From Pleodorina starrii (Eukaryota > Chlorophyta > Chlorophyceae > Chlamydomonadales > Volvocaceae), in assembly GCA_030267565.1 (NCBI GenBank), contig BRXU01000025.1:1347501-1411500 (forward strand): DNA of 64,000 bases. Direction: 5' to 3'. Shown here in pieces: positions 54,901 through 64,000 of the stretch (the stretch's first letter is position 1; each line of letters begins with the position of its first letter). Made by a program: the position numbers and the translations under genes. A model generated the notes under the pieces. It ran no database searches. It worked only from the letters and a program-made list of their open reading frames with translations, and was not told the origin of the DNA.

Positions 54901-56638
54901 CCTCCAGGGACAACAACATTTCGTTTGGAAGGCACGTCGCACAGCAAAGTTCACAGCAAGCCATGACCAAAACCCGCGAATTCCATCCCCGATGCCCGAT
55001 GCCCAGGCTGCTTTTTTGTCCGCTCTTTCGCCCACGTCCACCCATCCGACGCTCGGGCCCCATCTCCCAATCGCAGCAGCAGCCGTGGACAAGGGACGCA
55101 AGGGACAACATTGGGCTCGCACCTGCTGCCGTTGCTGCTGCTGATGCTGCTGCTGCTGCAACGCCGACTGCGCCTGCGACAGTTGTGATGGTGGGTACAA
55201 GACTTGCTGCTGGTGCTGCGGGTGCTGGTGGTGGTGGTGGTGCTGCTGCTGCTGGTGCTGTTGGCTGTGCGCGCCCTGGCAGCAGCTGCGACTCCCCGCC
55301 ACGTCTGCGGCTGCGGCTGCGGCCTCCGCCGCCACGCCGCCACGCCACCCCGGTCTGCTCCTGTCCGCAGACGGCTCGTGGACGCAGCTCCGGTCGCGCA
55401 GAAGCGCCTGGGCCAGGTCGGCGCGACTGAGGAGCCTTCGCAGCACACGGGCCGACGTGCCAGGTAGGGATGGGGGGGGACGAGGTGGGACAGGTAAGGG
55501 GGTGGCGTCAGGGTCCCAAGGCAAGGGGCCTGGGATTCTGGCCGCGCCCGCCGGTCGGGAAAGTGTCCCCTGGGATGTACCATGAACATCTTTCCTTGTT
55601 ATCGCGGCAGAGGGAGGACATGCGGGAGGACATGGGGTAGGAAACGGCGGCACCCAACCTACAGCTTTACACGCCCACGTGCCCAACTCACCCCAAGAAG
55701 CCCCCGGCGATGTCGGGCTCCACCAGCGCCACGAACCGGGCTTCCGGCCGCTCCAGCAGCACACCCGCCGCCGCGGCCAGGTCGGCGGTCGGGTACAGGG
55801 AGGGCGCGGGCGGCGAGCCAGCCAGGAAGGAACCCAGGCTGTCGGCGCCGGGGTCGTGGCTGTAGCGGGCCAGCCGCGCCACATCCTGCACGCATGAAGC
55901 CAATCGGTGCAACTACTGCCCACACATGCGGCCTAATCAGTGCAACTACTGCCCACACATGCGGCCTAATCAGTGCAACTACTGCCCACACATGCGGCCT
56001 AATCGGTGCAACCAATCAGCGCAAAGCCCGACCCGAGTTCCGCAGCGCTCCCGCCGACTGCTCACCTCCCGGCTCAGCACGTGCGTGGCCCCGGGTACGG
56101 CAACCACAACGCACTGTACGGCAGGGTCGGCGACCTGGCTCGACGCCAACGCCACGCAGGCGTCGGGCCCGAGGATTACGTAATCGCCCAGCCGCATTTG
56201 CAGATCCAGCACGGGCGATGAAGCCGAGGCGCCAAGATTGGGAGATGGTTGTGGGGCCACGTCTACCAGCTGCCGGCGCGTCAGCACATCGCCGAGAATT
56301 GTAGCCGCGGCTTCCCGGCAAGGCGGACTGTCCGTGTCGCCAAACGTAGTCACGCTGAGGCGACGACGGCGTCGAGCATTGCTGTTGTGTTGAATGGCTG
56401 GCGCGTCAAGCGCATGCGCCGAGCTGCTCCGACGCACGGTGTGACTTTCATCCCGGGCGTCGGAATCCAGTAGAATAGGAGCAGTTGCAGCTTCCAGTTG
56501 AGCATGTAAGACCCTTCTGTTGATGCGCAACGGTGTGTTGGAGCGGCTGCCATGGTTAGGCGTCGCGTGGCCAGAGGTGCGAAGGCTGCAAGGGATGCTG
56601 GATGTGGAAGGATGCGCGAGTGTGGTCGTCGCCGTCAT
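51965..56638 (-). CDS. DCC (DUF393) thiol-oxidoreductase-domain protein with Gln-rich spacers, eight exons
   Basis: Exons in order: 56638-56066, 55885-55692, 55426-55123 (5' end uncertain), 54774-54257, 53557-53402, 53250-53136, 52905-52825, 52639-51965. Lengths sum to 872 codons including stop. The Ser/Thr/Arg-rich N-terminus could be an organelle transit peptide. Exons 1-2 encode an unassigned domain (LGDYVILGPDACVAL, FVALVEPDIAGGFLG), exon 3 a His/Gln run, exon 4 Gln, Ala and Pro runs. Exons 6-8 form a DCC-family domain: YDGDCSICRTFQ with the C-x2-C pair, IMFVDISAQ, GINYRAAMETIHIL and VFKGVTAVIKLL, then a hydrophobic stretch. Redox or disulfide chemistry is the family's proposed role; the substrate is unknown. 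The tail is a GQQEQ-type Gln/Gly repeat and Gly-rich. Exon 5 has no start codon and under 60 codons. Intron 4 appears to use a GC donor (TTCAG/GCAGGT), the only choice found that keeps phase. Confidence 0.7.
52825..52905 (-). CDS. Exon 7 of the DCC-domain gene
   Basis: An 81-nt, phase 0-0 exon; acceptor CCCGCAG, donor GTGGGG. It encodes SFNPLEHGGINYRAAMETIH, continuing the DCC fold. Confidence 0.75.
52908..52990. repeat. (GGGT)n tract in intron 6 of the DCC gene
   Basis: G10 followed by about a dozen GTGG/GGGT units on the plus strand, i.e. C-rich in the transcript. It is a strong candidate for a G-quadruplex in the DNA. Confidence 0.9.
53136..53250 (-). CDS. Exon 6 of the DCC-domain gene: catalytic C-x2-C
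   Basis: A 115-nt exon, phase 2 to phase 0; acceptor GTCGCAG, donor GTGTGT. It encodes LFKYLYDGDCSICRTFQ and GRIMFVDISAQ, the hallmark first half of the DCC family. Confidence 0.8.
53402..53557 (-). CDS. Exon 5 of the DCC-domain gene
   Basis: A 156-nt exon; acceptor GTCGGCAG, donor GTAGGT, phase 2 to phase 2. It encodes SGWDMLDNVDDALDVLGLV and ends GGSSGTG, leading directly into the YDGDCSIC exon. The predicted helix may pack on the DCC domain. Confidence 0.7.
53580..53735. repeat. 25-bp minisatellite, about six units
   Basis: Units of the type GTGCCGACCCGTGGGTCAGG/GTCAG, with T/G variation at one base, in intron 4 of the DCC gene. Because 25 is not a multiple of 3, all frames stay open for 75-bp blocks. 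Confidence 0.9.
54222..54240. repeat. Interstitial CCCTAAAA telomere-type repeats
   Basis: Two exact CCCTAAAA octamers in intron 4 of the DCC gene, the Chlamydomonas telomere repeat unit. A weaker relative lies at about 53068 (CCCTAAAAACCCCTAAACCC). Confidence 0.6.
55902..56012. repeat. 33-bp tandem repeat, three and a third units
   Basis: Units start at 55902, 55935 and 55968 (AATCAGTGCAACTACTGCCC and on), with one A/G difference, in intron 1 of the DCC gene. Confidence 0.9.
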
Positions 56639-56929
56639 TGTAGCCGACAGCGCCAGCTAAGCCAAATTAAAGTATGTAATTAAAGTATTGAGCAGCGGAG
56701 TGACAAACGCGGTAGGCCAGGTGCAGCGCAGCTGACAGTCAATGTCGACAGTTATCGCTCTATATTAACTCAATTTATATCATACATTCTTGATAGTACG
56801 CTGTTTTTAGCCTGGCGACCAGGCCGGCAAGGCGTCTCTCAGTAAGCTTCCGACACACTTGTACTAAGCCGCAATTGAATATTCATGCCAATGCTTGACT
56901 CTGCAGATTTTTATAAATTGATATTTACG

Positions 56930-59650
56930 GGAAAATATGGAATGTCGTCATATGGCAAGGCGATGATGATGATGATGTTACAAGCTTCAACGAGCTCGTA
57001 CGGCTCAAACGAACCCGGAGGCTCATGAACCGCTTCAGCCAAGCAGAAAAGCAAACGGAAACAAGAGAAACAGTAACCAAAGAAACGATGTAACGTCAGG
57101 ATACAGGAGAAGCACAGACGAATGGCATAACTTGAAAGATAGATGCCAAGCACAACTTTACGAAGAGATGCATTCTCGCCGTAAGCGGAACATTTCAAAA
57201 ATAGCACTCGCAAGACCACGCTGGTCGTCAACTTGCATGACATCGTTAACACACGCACTAACGGGCACACCCAAATCCCAAAGCCTCTGCCGCGCAGACG
57301 CAAGCGCGGAGCACTCCAGCAGAAAATGCTTCTCATCCTCCACAGCACCATTAGAGCGACACGTCTTACACACACGAAGCTCCCTAGACCTGCTGCTCTC
57401 GCTATTAATCGCTAAGTCAGACACACACAAACGAAAACGAAGTAAGGAACGGTGGTGCGCCGGCGGGATGTACCCCTCGAACTGCTTCGGTAACCCCATC
57501 CAGTGCTTGTAACGGCACATCTTAACACCAGGCTTCCTGCCGTCCGAAACGAAAGCGCCCGGGTCCACCGCCAACCTATCACTGCCCCAATCGTCGTTGA
57601 CGCGACCCCTGAGGGTGTCCATCAGCGCCTCAACGTCAAGCCTGCACGCCGAAAAACGCCTAACCCTAGTGTCCATGTTACCCGCCGCCGCTTCTTCGCC
57701 CCAGTCGTGCCCTAAGAGGTTCAGAACCCGAATGACCTTGGAGCCCCAACCGTCTGCCTGCAGATCCGATTCCAAAGCCAAACGGATCTCATGACGAAAG
57801 GCGCTGTGATACACGTTGCTAGTGTCCTCCACCAAACTGTTCCAAAAACGAAAAACGGATTCAGCCCAATGCAACTGTAGAGGCACCTGCCCGAGCTCTC
57901 TAAACAACAACTGCAGGGGTGGAACGGCAGCTCCGACCAGCTGTTTCATAAACGAGATTTGTAGCTTGACCATACGGTCCCGGATAGCGGCCTCAAAATA
58001 ACAAGAACGCGGAGCTTCGTTAGCCGGAAAACCCCTCTCTATCATGGCTAAAACCAGGTCAGCGCCCCATAGCTGCGAACCGTACGAAAGAACAGAGCGA
58101 ACTTGAGCGTTGAAACATTTCATACCAACTGAGGGGAGCAACAGCCCCTGCCGACGCAGCTTGCTAAGCAGAGAGAACATGGCCCGCCGGCCCGCAGCAT
58201 GAAGCTCGTCCGTGCAGGACGAGAAAGCGCTGTTAGGACCAAAATGCAGCCCGAGATAGCGTGCGCGCGTCTTCCAAGTGATAGGTCGGACCACCGGCAA
58301 CCCGTCCTCCGTCACGCGCATAGTAGCCAAGTCGCTGATCGCATAAAAGTGGCTCCTGACCTGGGCATTGGGGTGGAAAAACAGCAGCTCGCACTTCTTC
58401 GCATTAACGGTAAGACCGAACGCTTCCGACCACTCCCGCAGCGCTGCAAGCAGGCTCATCAAACGACGCTTTGTCGCAGCAAAAAGGCTTAGATCGTCCG
58501 CGTAAAAAGCTAAGGGCACGCGACGGCCTTCCACGTTAGTGCAATCCTGAGCCGCCATGGCAACTGGGAGCGCGACATCCAGGGCGTCAACGTAATCGGC
58601 ATAACCTTCCACAAAAAACCCGAACAGCGTAGGACTCATTGGACAACCTTGCTTCACCCCTTGTGAGGAGGGGAACGCCTCTCCCGTCGCGCCGTTCACT
58701 TTGACCCGCAGTTCCACCCGCTCGTAACAACGCTTCAGGGCCTCCAGCGCTGCGCCCTTGACCCCTCTTTCTTCAAGGCGAGTCCACAATAAGCCCCTAT
58801 TCACCCGATCAAATGCCTTCTCAAAATCGATCTGACAGATAAAGAGCCCCTGGCCCGGTGCGTTGGGATGGTCCCTACGGCAACGGTCCGTAAGGTGCCG
58901 TACCAAAAACAAATTATGCATGGTGCCACGCTTGGGCCTGAAACCTCCCTGGTAAGGACTGCGCGCTCCGCAACCCTCTCCCCACGCCTTCAACCGCCGG
59001 TCCAGCAAAAACGCGTAAAGCTTAGAGAGAGCCCCGCCGACAGCCAAACCGCGGTAATTGCTCGGGTCATGCGCGTCGCCCTTTTTGTGAAGAGGGGTGA
59101 TGACCGAAACCTCGAACTGCTTGGGATAGTCCCCAGTCGACCGAATATGCTCCAAAAGACGCAGCAGGTAGGGCGCAAGGACAAACTCCTCTTTGTTCTC
59201 TATCGAACGAGTGGCGTATTTGTAGCATTCCGCGGGTGCCAGCTCGAGGCCTGGTGACTTATGGTTGCGTAACGACTTCAACGCCGCAATGACCTCAGCC
59301 AGGGTAAACGGAGCACTCAGAGACGCCGCCGCAACAACCCTCTGATTTCGCGCTACGCTCTCGGTACCTGCCCAATCGCGGGACGCTACAAGGGGGCGCC
59401 CATTGATGAGGTTCAGAATATAGTCCGCCCGCACATCATTAAACGGATTCACCTCGTTATTATACAACGCATCAAAATATTCGCGCCAAGTGTTGACGTC
59501 GCGAATTGGACATTCGGGTTTCAGGCCCTGGTTAAGCTGACGCCACAGCGCGCGGGGGTCGCCCTTGCAATCTTCCAGGAAAGACGTAAAAAAAGCGACG
59601 CGGTGCGCAAGTTCATGACGCAACGGCCATGTACGACTTTGCATCACGTC
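56930..59650 (-). mobile_element. 5'-truncated LINE (non-LTR retrotransposon)
   Basis: Contains the protein frame 59647-57158 and a 3' UTR ending in an ATC trinucleotide run at about 56962-56977, the same tail as the fragment at 12403-12880. No apurinic endonuclease domain lies upstream of 59647, where unrelated sequence begins, so the copy is 5'-truncated as is typical for LINE insertion. Confidence 0.75.
57158..59647 (-). CDS. LINE reverse transcriptase protein, N-terminus (endonuclease) missing
   Basis: 829 codons. Reverse transcriptase from about residue 110 to 400, with SLRNHKSPGLE, VSVITPLHKKGD, GGFRPKRGTMHN, IDFEKAFDRVNR, GVKQGCPMSPTLFGFF and the catalytic FYADD. Then thumb/connection sequence and, near the C-terminus, a zinc-binding region (CKTCRSNGAVEDEKHFLLEC) as in plant L1-type elements. 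The catalytic motifs are intact but the endonuclease needed for target-primed integration is absent, so this copy is probably dead despite its open frame. The start at 59647 marks the truncation rather than a natural start. Confidence 0.85.
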   Translation of the reverse strand: MMQSRTWPLRHELAHRVAFFTSFLEDCKGDPRALWRQLNQGLKPECPIRDVNTWREYFDALYNNEVNPFNDVRADYILNLINGRPLVASRDWAGTESVARNQRVVAAASLSAPFTLAEVIAALKSLRNHKSPGLELAPAECYKYATRSIENKEEFVLAPYLLRLLEHIRSTGDYPKQFEVSVITPLHKKGDAHDPSNYRGLAVGGALSKLYAFLLDRRLKAWGEGCGARSPYQGGFRPKRGTMHNLFLVRHLTDRCRRDHPNAPGQGLFICQIDFEKAFDRVNRGLLWTRLEERGVKGAALEALKRCYERVELRVKVNGATGEAFPSSQGVKQGCPMSPTLFGFFVEGYADYVDALDVALPVAMAAQDCTNVEGRRVPLAFYADDLSLFAATKRRLMSLLAALREWSEAFGLTVNAKKCELLFFHPNAQVRSHFYAISDLATMRVTEDGLPVVRPITWKTRARYLGLHFGPNSAFSSCTDELHAAGRRAMFSLLSKLRRQGLLLPSVGMKCFNAQVRSVLSYGSQLWGADLVLAMIERGFPANEAPRSCYFEAAIRDRMVKLQISFMKQLVGAAVPPLQLLFRELGQVPLQLHWAESVFRFWNSLVEDTSNVYHSAFRHEIRLALESDLQADGWGSKVIRVLNLLGHDWGEEAAAGNMDTRVRRFSACRLDVEALMDTLRGRVNDDWGSDRLAVDPGAFVSDGRKPGVKMCRYKHWMGLPKQFEGYIPPAHHRSLLRFRLCVSDLAINSESSRSRELRVCKTCRSNGAVEDEKHFLLECSALASARQRLWDLGVPVSACVNDVMQVDDQRGLASAIFEMFRLRRECISS

Positions 59651-61247
59651 AGCTTCATCCTATCGCCAAGGGCGCCAGCGCGCAACCCGATAAGAAAAAC
59701 GAGGAAGGTTAGCACGCTACATCTCGGAGGAGCATAATGCCGTTTGGGCCCTCTATCGACCATAGGCAATAATGCGGCGTGGCCAAAGACGGCTTTGTGC
59801 GACCAGCTGTGCGACGTACGAGTGTTGCAACACTTACCCTGCAAACGCACGTTATATCCAACTCTACATATTCTCCATCCTGAGGATGCCTTCCGCACGT
59901 CAGGGCTGCATGAGCCTCCTTGTCAAAGAGTGATGTCGTGTTTGCAGGGTTAGGGTTGGGCGGCCGGGGCGGGCGGGGTCCCCACAAAATGGCCCGTCGG
60001 AAGGCCACATCTGACACACAAACTGCCGTACCAAACGCGCCTTCGACATGACAACGCGTCATCAGGACATATCATTCAAACCTTCAATAAAGGCAGTCAA
60101 CTAACGAAGGGGCAGTCCAAGCGGCAATCCAAGCTGGATCCAAGCGGCCCCTACCTTTGCAGCTACCGTAGCTGGTCTTTTAAGGGCAAATTACGTCATC
60201 GGCAACCAGGCAATGCACTCCTTCCTGCTGCCCTCGGCACCGTTAGACGCGTCTGCCTCTCGCTCATCTTATCTACGTGTATGTGTCACCTGGTGCCGCC
60301 AGTCAGCGGCCCTTGGCGCGAAATAAAGGTCCCCTCATTTCAATCCACGTACGAATTATTGCAATGCGTGTTTAAATCGACTCCTCGCTCCACCCAGCAA
60401 AAATATGCATGTACGTAGACGACATACGGTACCTAAAGAAACTGCGTGCGTGCGTACAAGCCAGCAGGGGTACGTATGGTAGGGCAAGCATGCCACGACG
60501 CGCCACGTATGGTAGGGCAAGCATGCCACGACGCGCCTGCATGCGCTCAGGCGATCCGAGCAAACATTAAACGAACTTTGCCTGCCTTGTTCGGCGTTCC
60601 AGTTCGTTCCGCACTCCATCCAGCGCGCACGCACACTCAAGCACACATACGTACATTTCATTGCATTTGTTATCATCATCAGTAGTAGTGCGAGTCAGAA
60701 GCAAGCAAGTTCGATCGATAATGATTGATGCATCGATAGCTTCCGTCATTCCTTACTTCGCAGCTGGAACGTGCATGCGATTGATGAGCGCTCGCTTACG
60801 TACGTACGTAGCTTGCTTGGCAACGATAGATAGACGCGCGCGGTGCGCAGCTCGACCGGCCGACGCTGCCGCCGCCGGCCGCTCCGTCCGCCCGTCACCC
60901 GCCAGCCATCGTGGATGCCATCACAACGAATTAGATAGGTATAGCGCTCTATCTATCTAATTCGTTGGTTAGCGCTAACCAAACTGCAAACTGCGGAAGC
61001 CTCACGGAGAAATATGCATATGTACATAACGAGCACGCTCCGAGAAATAGCCGTACATATTGAATTGCGACAATAACAATATTCCGAAATACACGCACGT
61101 GCCCGCCGCATTACCGGTATTCGGGCGGCGTCCCGATGGCATAGAGTAGCGGCACCAACGGCCCAACTAGCAACTAACGCACGGCCGATGGTCGTACAGT
61201 CGAGCACAGTCCATGACGTGAGATATATAGACGCGTGACCGCTCTAT
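59651..61247. other. Intergenic region with hairpins and a 33-bp tandem duplication
   Basis: No gene supported. ACGTATGGTAGGGCAAGCAT is part of a 33-bp unit present twice at about 60472-60537. Hairpin arms lie at 60924-60938 and 60953-60967 (15 bp, 14-nt loop), followed at once by an 18-bp palindrome at 60965-60982. The minus-strand gene ends at 61248, so 61247 downward should be its 3' UTR. Confidence 0.4.
60924..60982. repeat. Hairpin plus adjoining palindrome
   Basis: CAACGAATTAGATAG pairs with CTATCTAATTCGTTG across a 14-nt loop. TTGGTTAGCGCTAACCAA is perfectly self-complementary and overlaps the end of the second arm. Confidence 0.85.
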
Positions 61248-64000
61248 TCATCCGTACGTCCCCGGCGGGTCAAGCCAGCCGCGGCGCTGCTGCTGCTGCT
61301 GCTGCGGGTCGCCCTCCTCGACGGAGGATCTGGATCTGGCGGATCTCGAGATCGTCAAGCTGATCTGCATCCTGTAATCTCTTGCGGAGATTGTGTTGTG
61401 CAAAGATCTCGAAGGGGATCTCGATGGTGAGGCTGCCAAGCCTGAAGCTAGTAGTCGGCTGGATGATCTGCTAATAAAAGGAGATCTGGGAGAGTTGTTG
61501 GGCCCGCCGCCGGCAGCTGTCGGCGACATGGGTTCCGGAGCCTCGCCGAGGGCTGGGATCCGGATCCCCAGCGGCGGCGGCGGCGGTCGAAGCGGCGGCG
61601 ATGGGGGCTCCTCCCAGCACAGGTCTGATGCTGGCGACGGCAACGGCGGCAGCGGCGGTGCCGTCAGCGGCGGCGGCGGCGATGACGGCTGTGTCTCCGG
61701 CTCCTCCCAGACGGCTCCCGGCGGTGGTGGCGGTGACGGTGGCGATGATGTCGGTGACGGTGGCGGCGGCGGGTCCTTCACTGCCGCCGCTGGTACCGTT
61801 GTTGTGCAAGCGGGCTCCGCCGCTGGGCCCATTGCCGGCAGCGGGTCCAGCAACAGCGGGTCCATCATCCCCGAGGCTGTGCGCGTGCCTGTGCTCGAGT
61901 CTGTCATGCCCGTAACCGTGTGTGTTGTTGTATCCATAGTTAGGCTGCCGCCGCTGCCGTTGTCCTCGTAGTCCTCACATCGGGACGACGACGCTGCTGA
62001 CTCGGACGCCTTGCCCGCCGCCGCCGTCATCATCCCGGCAGTCAGCACGGCAGTGAAGGAAGGATCAACTGATGAACTATTGGCAGCAGAAGCTGCTGCT
62101 GCGGCTGCTGCCATGCGGCGACGGTACGAGTATAAGGCCCACGCAGCGCACGGCAGCACGATCGTTGGGATGATCATCACAAGAAAACACATGTACAGCC
62201 AGCGTCGGGAGGGCTGCCTGTCCTGCTCCTGGAGAGGCGGCCCCTTCGAGGCAGCTATTTGGGAGTTGTTGGCGGTTGCTGTTCCGTCGGTGGATTGCAG
62301 CACCGTGGCTGCATCCGGCAGCGGCATCAGCGTGAACGCCTGGTTGAGATCGTCGAAGTCGCAGGGAGCTAGGGACAGGACATTATGGATGTCGTCGTTG
62401 CTGCTGTTGCTGCTGCTGCTGCCGATAGCGGTGGTGGCGGTGGTGGTGGTGGTGGTGGTGGTGGTGGTGGTGGTGGTGGTGGTGGTAGGAGTAGGGGTTG
62501 TGCTGCTGCTGCTGCCGCTGGCGCTGAAGGCAGGGGTGTCCGTGCTGCTGTTCGTAGTCCCAGTGGTTGCAACGCCACTGCGGCTGCTGCTGCTGCTGCT
62601 GTTGCTCGTGTGTCTGATGAACCTGCTGTCACTGCTGTTGCTGCTGCTGCTGCTGTAGCTGCCACGGTTACTGCCACTGCTGTTGGCGTCGTCCATACCG
62701 AGGATGGCGATTGCCTGCAGCGGCTGCTGCGGCTGCAGCGGCGGCTGCTGCGGCTGCTGTGGCGGCGGTGGCGGCTGCTGTGGCGGCTGCTGTGGCGGCG
62801 GTGGCGGCGGCGGTGGCGGCGGTGGCGGCGGCGGCGGCTGCTGCCGAAGGCACATACGGAGCCCGGTTGTGCTGATGGTGTCGAGTTGCGCCCAGGGAAC
62901 CAACTGATACCTCGGCCTTCGAGCGAGGGCGCCACGCGTCGGTGTGACGCACGGTGTCACATGCAGCGAGACACGCAGAACACGGGCGGGTATGTTGTCA
63001 TAAGACATTACCTGTAAAGTGTATAGATAGATAGGTATATGCAGTCACGCACGTGCCGCGGAACGATCGACGCATGGGAAGAGATCGTTACAGCGGCTCA
63101 TACAGTCACGGCAGATACGAGACACAAAAGCTACGTAAACTAAATCAAGTCGGACAGCAAGTATGGTATGGCCGCCACTTACAGGTTATCGCTGTACGGG
63201 TTCTTGAACACGGCAAACAGCTGGTCGGCAGCTGCCGTACAGTTGGTTAGCGTCACGGAGGTCGTCGACGACGGCGGCCGCGCCGCCGCGCCGCCGCCCC
63301 CGGCGGAGGTCGCCGAGTCGTCGGTCCTAAGGGTCCAGCACTTTCCCAGCTGCTGCTGATCCCCGATGGTGTAGAAGCGCCTTGGGACGACGGCGGCGGT
63401 ATCCTCTGCGGGAGGGAGATCGGAGGCGACAACGAAGGCATGCTGGGTTGCTGGCATCAAAGTTAACACACCCCAAACACTCCAGAACTAACCCAATGCA
63501 TCCAAGATTGTCGGCGGCCCGTATGTAAGTTGGCAGCAGGCCAGCAGCATGCAAAATCTTGTGCCGGGGTAGGATGCAGCAGCGAGCGAGGTCCGTCACA
63601 GGCGGATGCGTGCGTGCGTGGGCAGCACCGACCATGCGCCTGCTGCAGCCGTCACCAACGAAGCAACATGAATGCAACTGAAGCATGCGCGCGCACTACC
63701 AGCAGCACGCACACACACACGCGCACCTCGCACGTGCTCCGTCAGGCTGAACACCCGCCGCGGCTTGCCGCACGCCGAAGACGCCGCCGCTGTGATGACT
63801 AATTCGCCGCGGACGTCCACGCACCCGCCCTCGAGCGCTATCGTGAACTCCCTGCTGGGGCCGTTACTGCCGCTGCTGTGACTGCTGCTGTCGTGGCTGC
63901 CACTGCTGGGGCCGCCGCCGCCGCCGTCGCCGCCGCCGTTTCCGGGCCCCCCAGGACCGCCGTTCGGTGCGGGCGGCGACGCTGCTGCTGAAGATGCAGC
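61248..64000 (-). CDS. Single-pass membrane protein with Pro/Ser/Thr-rich stalk, 5' end off-window
   Basis: Three exons visible: 64000-63734 (continues off the right edge), 63442-63183, 62910-61248, in phases 0, 2, stop. The first is Gly/Ser-rich, then EFTIALEGGCVDVRGELVI. The second has KCWTLRTD and SVTLTNCTAAADQLFAVF. The third starts YQLVPWAQLDTISTTGLRM. Cys and hydrophobic spacing faintly recalls a beta-trefoil lectin, unproven. Then come poly-Pro, Pro/Gln, Ser/Asn and poly-Thr stretches (a mucin- or extensin-like stalk), a membrane helix (MCFLVMIIPTIVLPCAAWAL, coded at about 62130-62205) with flanking Arg, and a cytoplasmic tail of about 290 residues with Pro-rich and Arg/Ser motifs (SRSPSRSLHN). 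Surface receptor or wall anchor inferred. The start of the last exon is the least certain boundary. Confidence 0.6.
62430..62490. repeat. (GGT)n trinucleotide repeat encoding poly-Thr on minus
   Basis: About 20 GTG/GTGGTG units within the last exon of the membrane-protein gene. It encodes Thr runs in the predicted extracellular stalk, so length variation would change stalk length without shifting frame. Confidence 0.85.

Noticed and set aside
62011..63017. Plus-strand Val-rich and Gly-rich open frames
   Set aside because: They are antisense reads of the (GGT)n and poly-Pro coding tracts of the minus-strand membrane-protein exon.

Overview
The window is nuclear DNA of a green alga, most probably a chlamydomonadalean/volvocine species. 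The grounds are: GC-rich genes with many short introns; multi-exon SRCR receptors with hydroxyproline-type Pro-rich linkers; long Gln, Ala and Pro runs; a chromodomain Ty3/Gypsy element; CCCTAAAA-type telomere-like motifs; and dense simple repeats. No prokaryotic signal was seen. The species is not determinable by eye. Most real coding sequence lies in exons of 25-350 bp, so I built gene models from splice sites and checked that exon lengths and phases add up.

Layout. (1) 1-12077, minus: a secreted multi-SRCR gene. It starts with a signal-peptide exon (11948-12077), then three Pro-rich exons, then SRCR domains each split over four exons of conserved length and phase (A 88 nt, B 109/124 nt, C 87-93 nt, D 25-31 nt). 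It runs off the left edge and carries a (TA)n tract and MITE-like insertions. (2) 12400-24240: repeat territory, with a LINE 3' fragment, a 5.6 kb 10/11-bp satellite array, and two inverted copies of an unidentified element; the satellite sits inside one of them. (3) 24240-42252, minus: a second SRCR gene (exons 42252-41958, 39543-39406, 38807-38499, 37975-37888, 30346-30238, 29079-28987, 27367-27340). Its A-to-B intron holds an intact chromovirus (30466-37633) in antisense, with identical 374-bp LTRs and a 5-bp target duplication. (4) 42253-47080: no convincing gene. (5) 47081-49081, plus: a five-exon RING-CH/PB1-like gene. (6) 51965-56638, minus: an eight-exon gene with a C-terminal DCC (DUF393) thiol-oxidoreductase domain. 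(7) 57158-59647, minus: a 5'-truncated LINE. (8) 61248-64000, minus: the 3' part of a single-pass membrane protein with Pro- and Ser/Thr-rich stalk and a long tail.

How it fits together. The SRCR genes and the membrane protein look like cell-surface or wall-associated recognition proteins. Their exon modules are symmetric in phase, which allows domain duplication by unequal exchange; tandem copies, a truncated relict exon and a linker exon with a lost acceptor are visible. GC-AG introns recur in four of the gene models. The intergenic and intronic space is dominated by nested mobile and tandem repeats.
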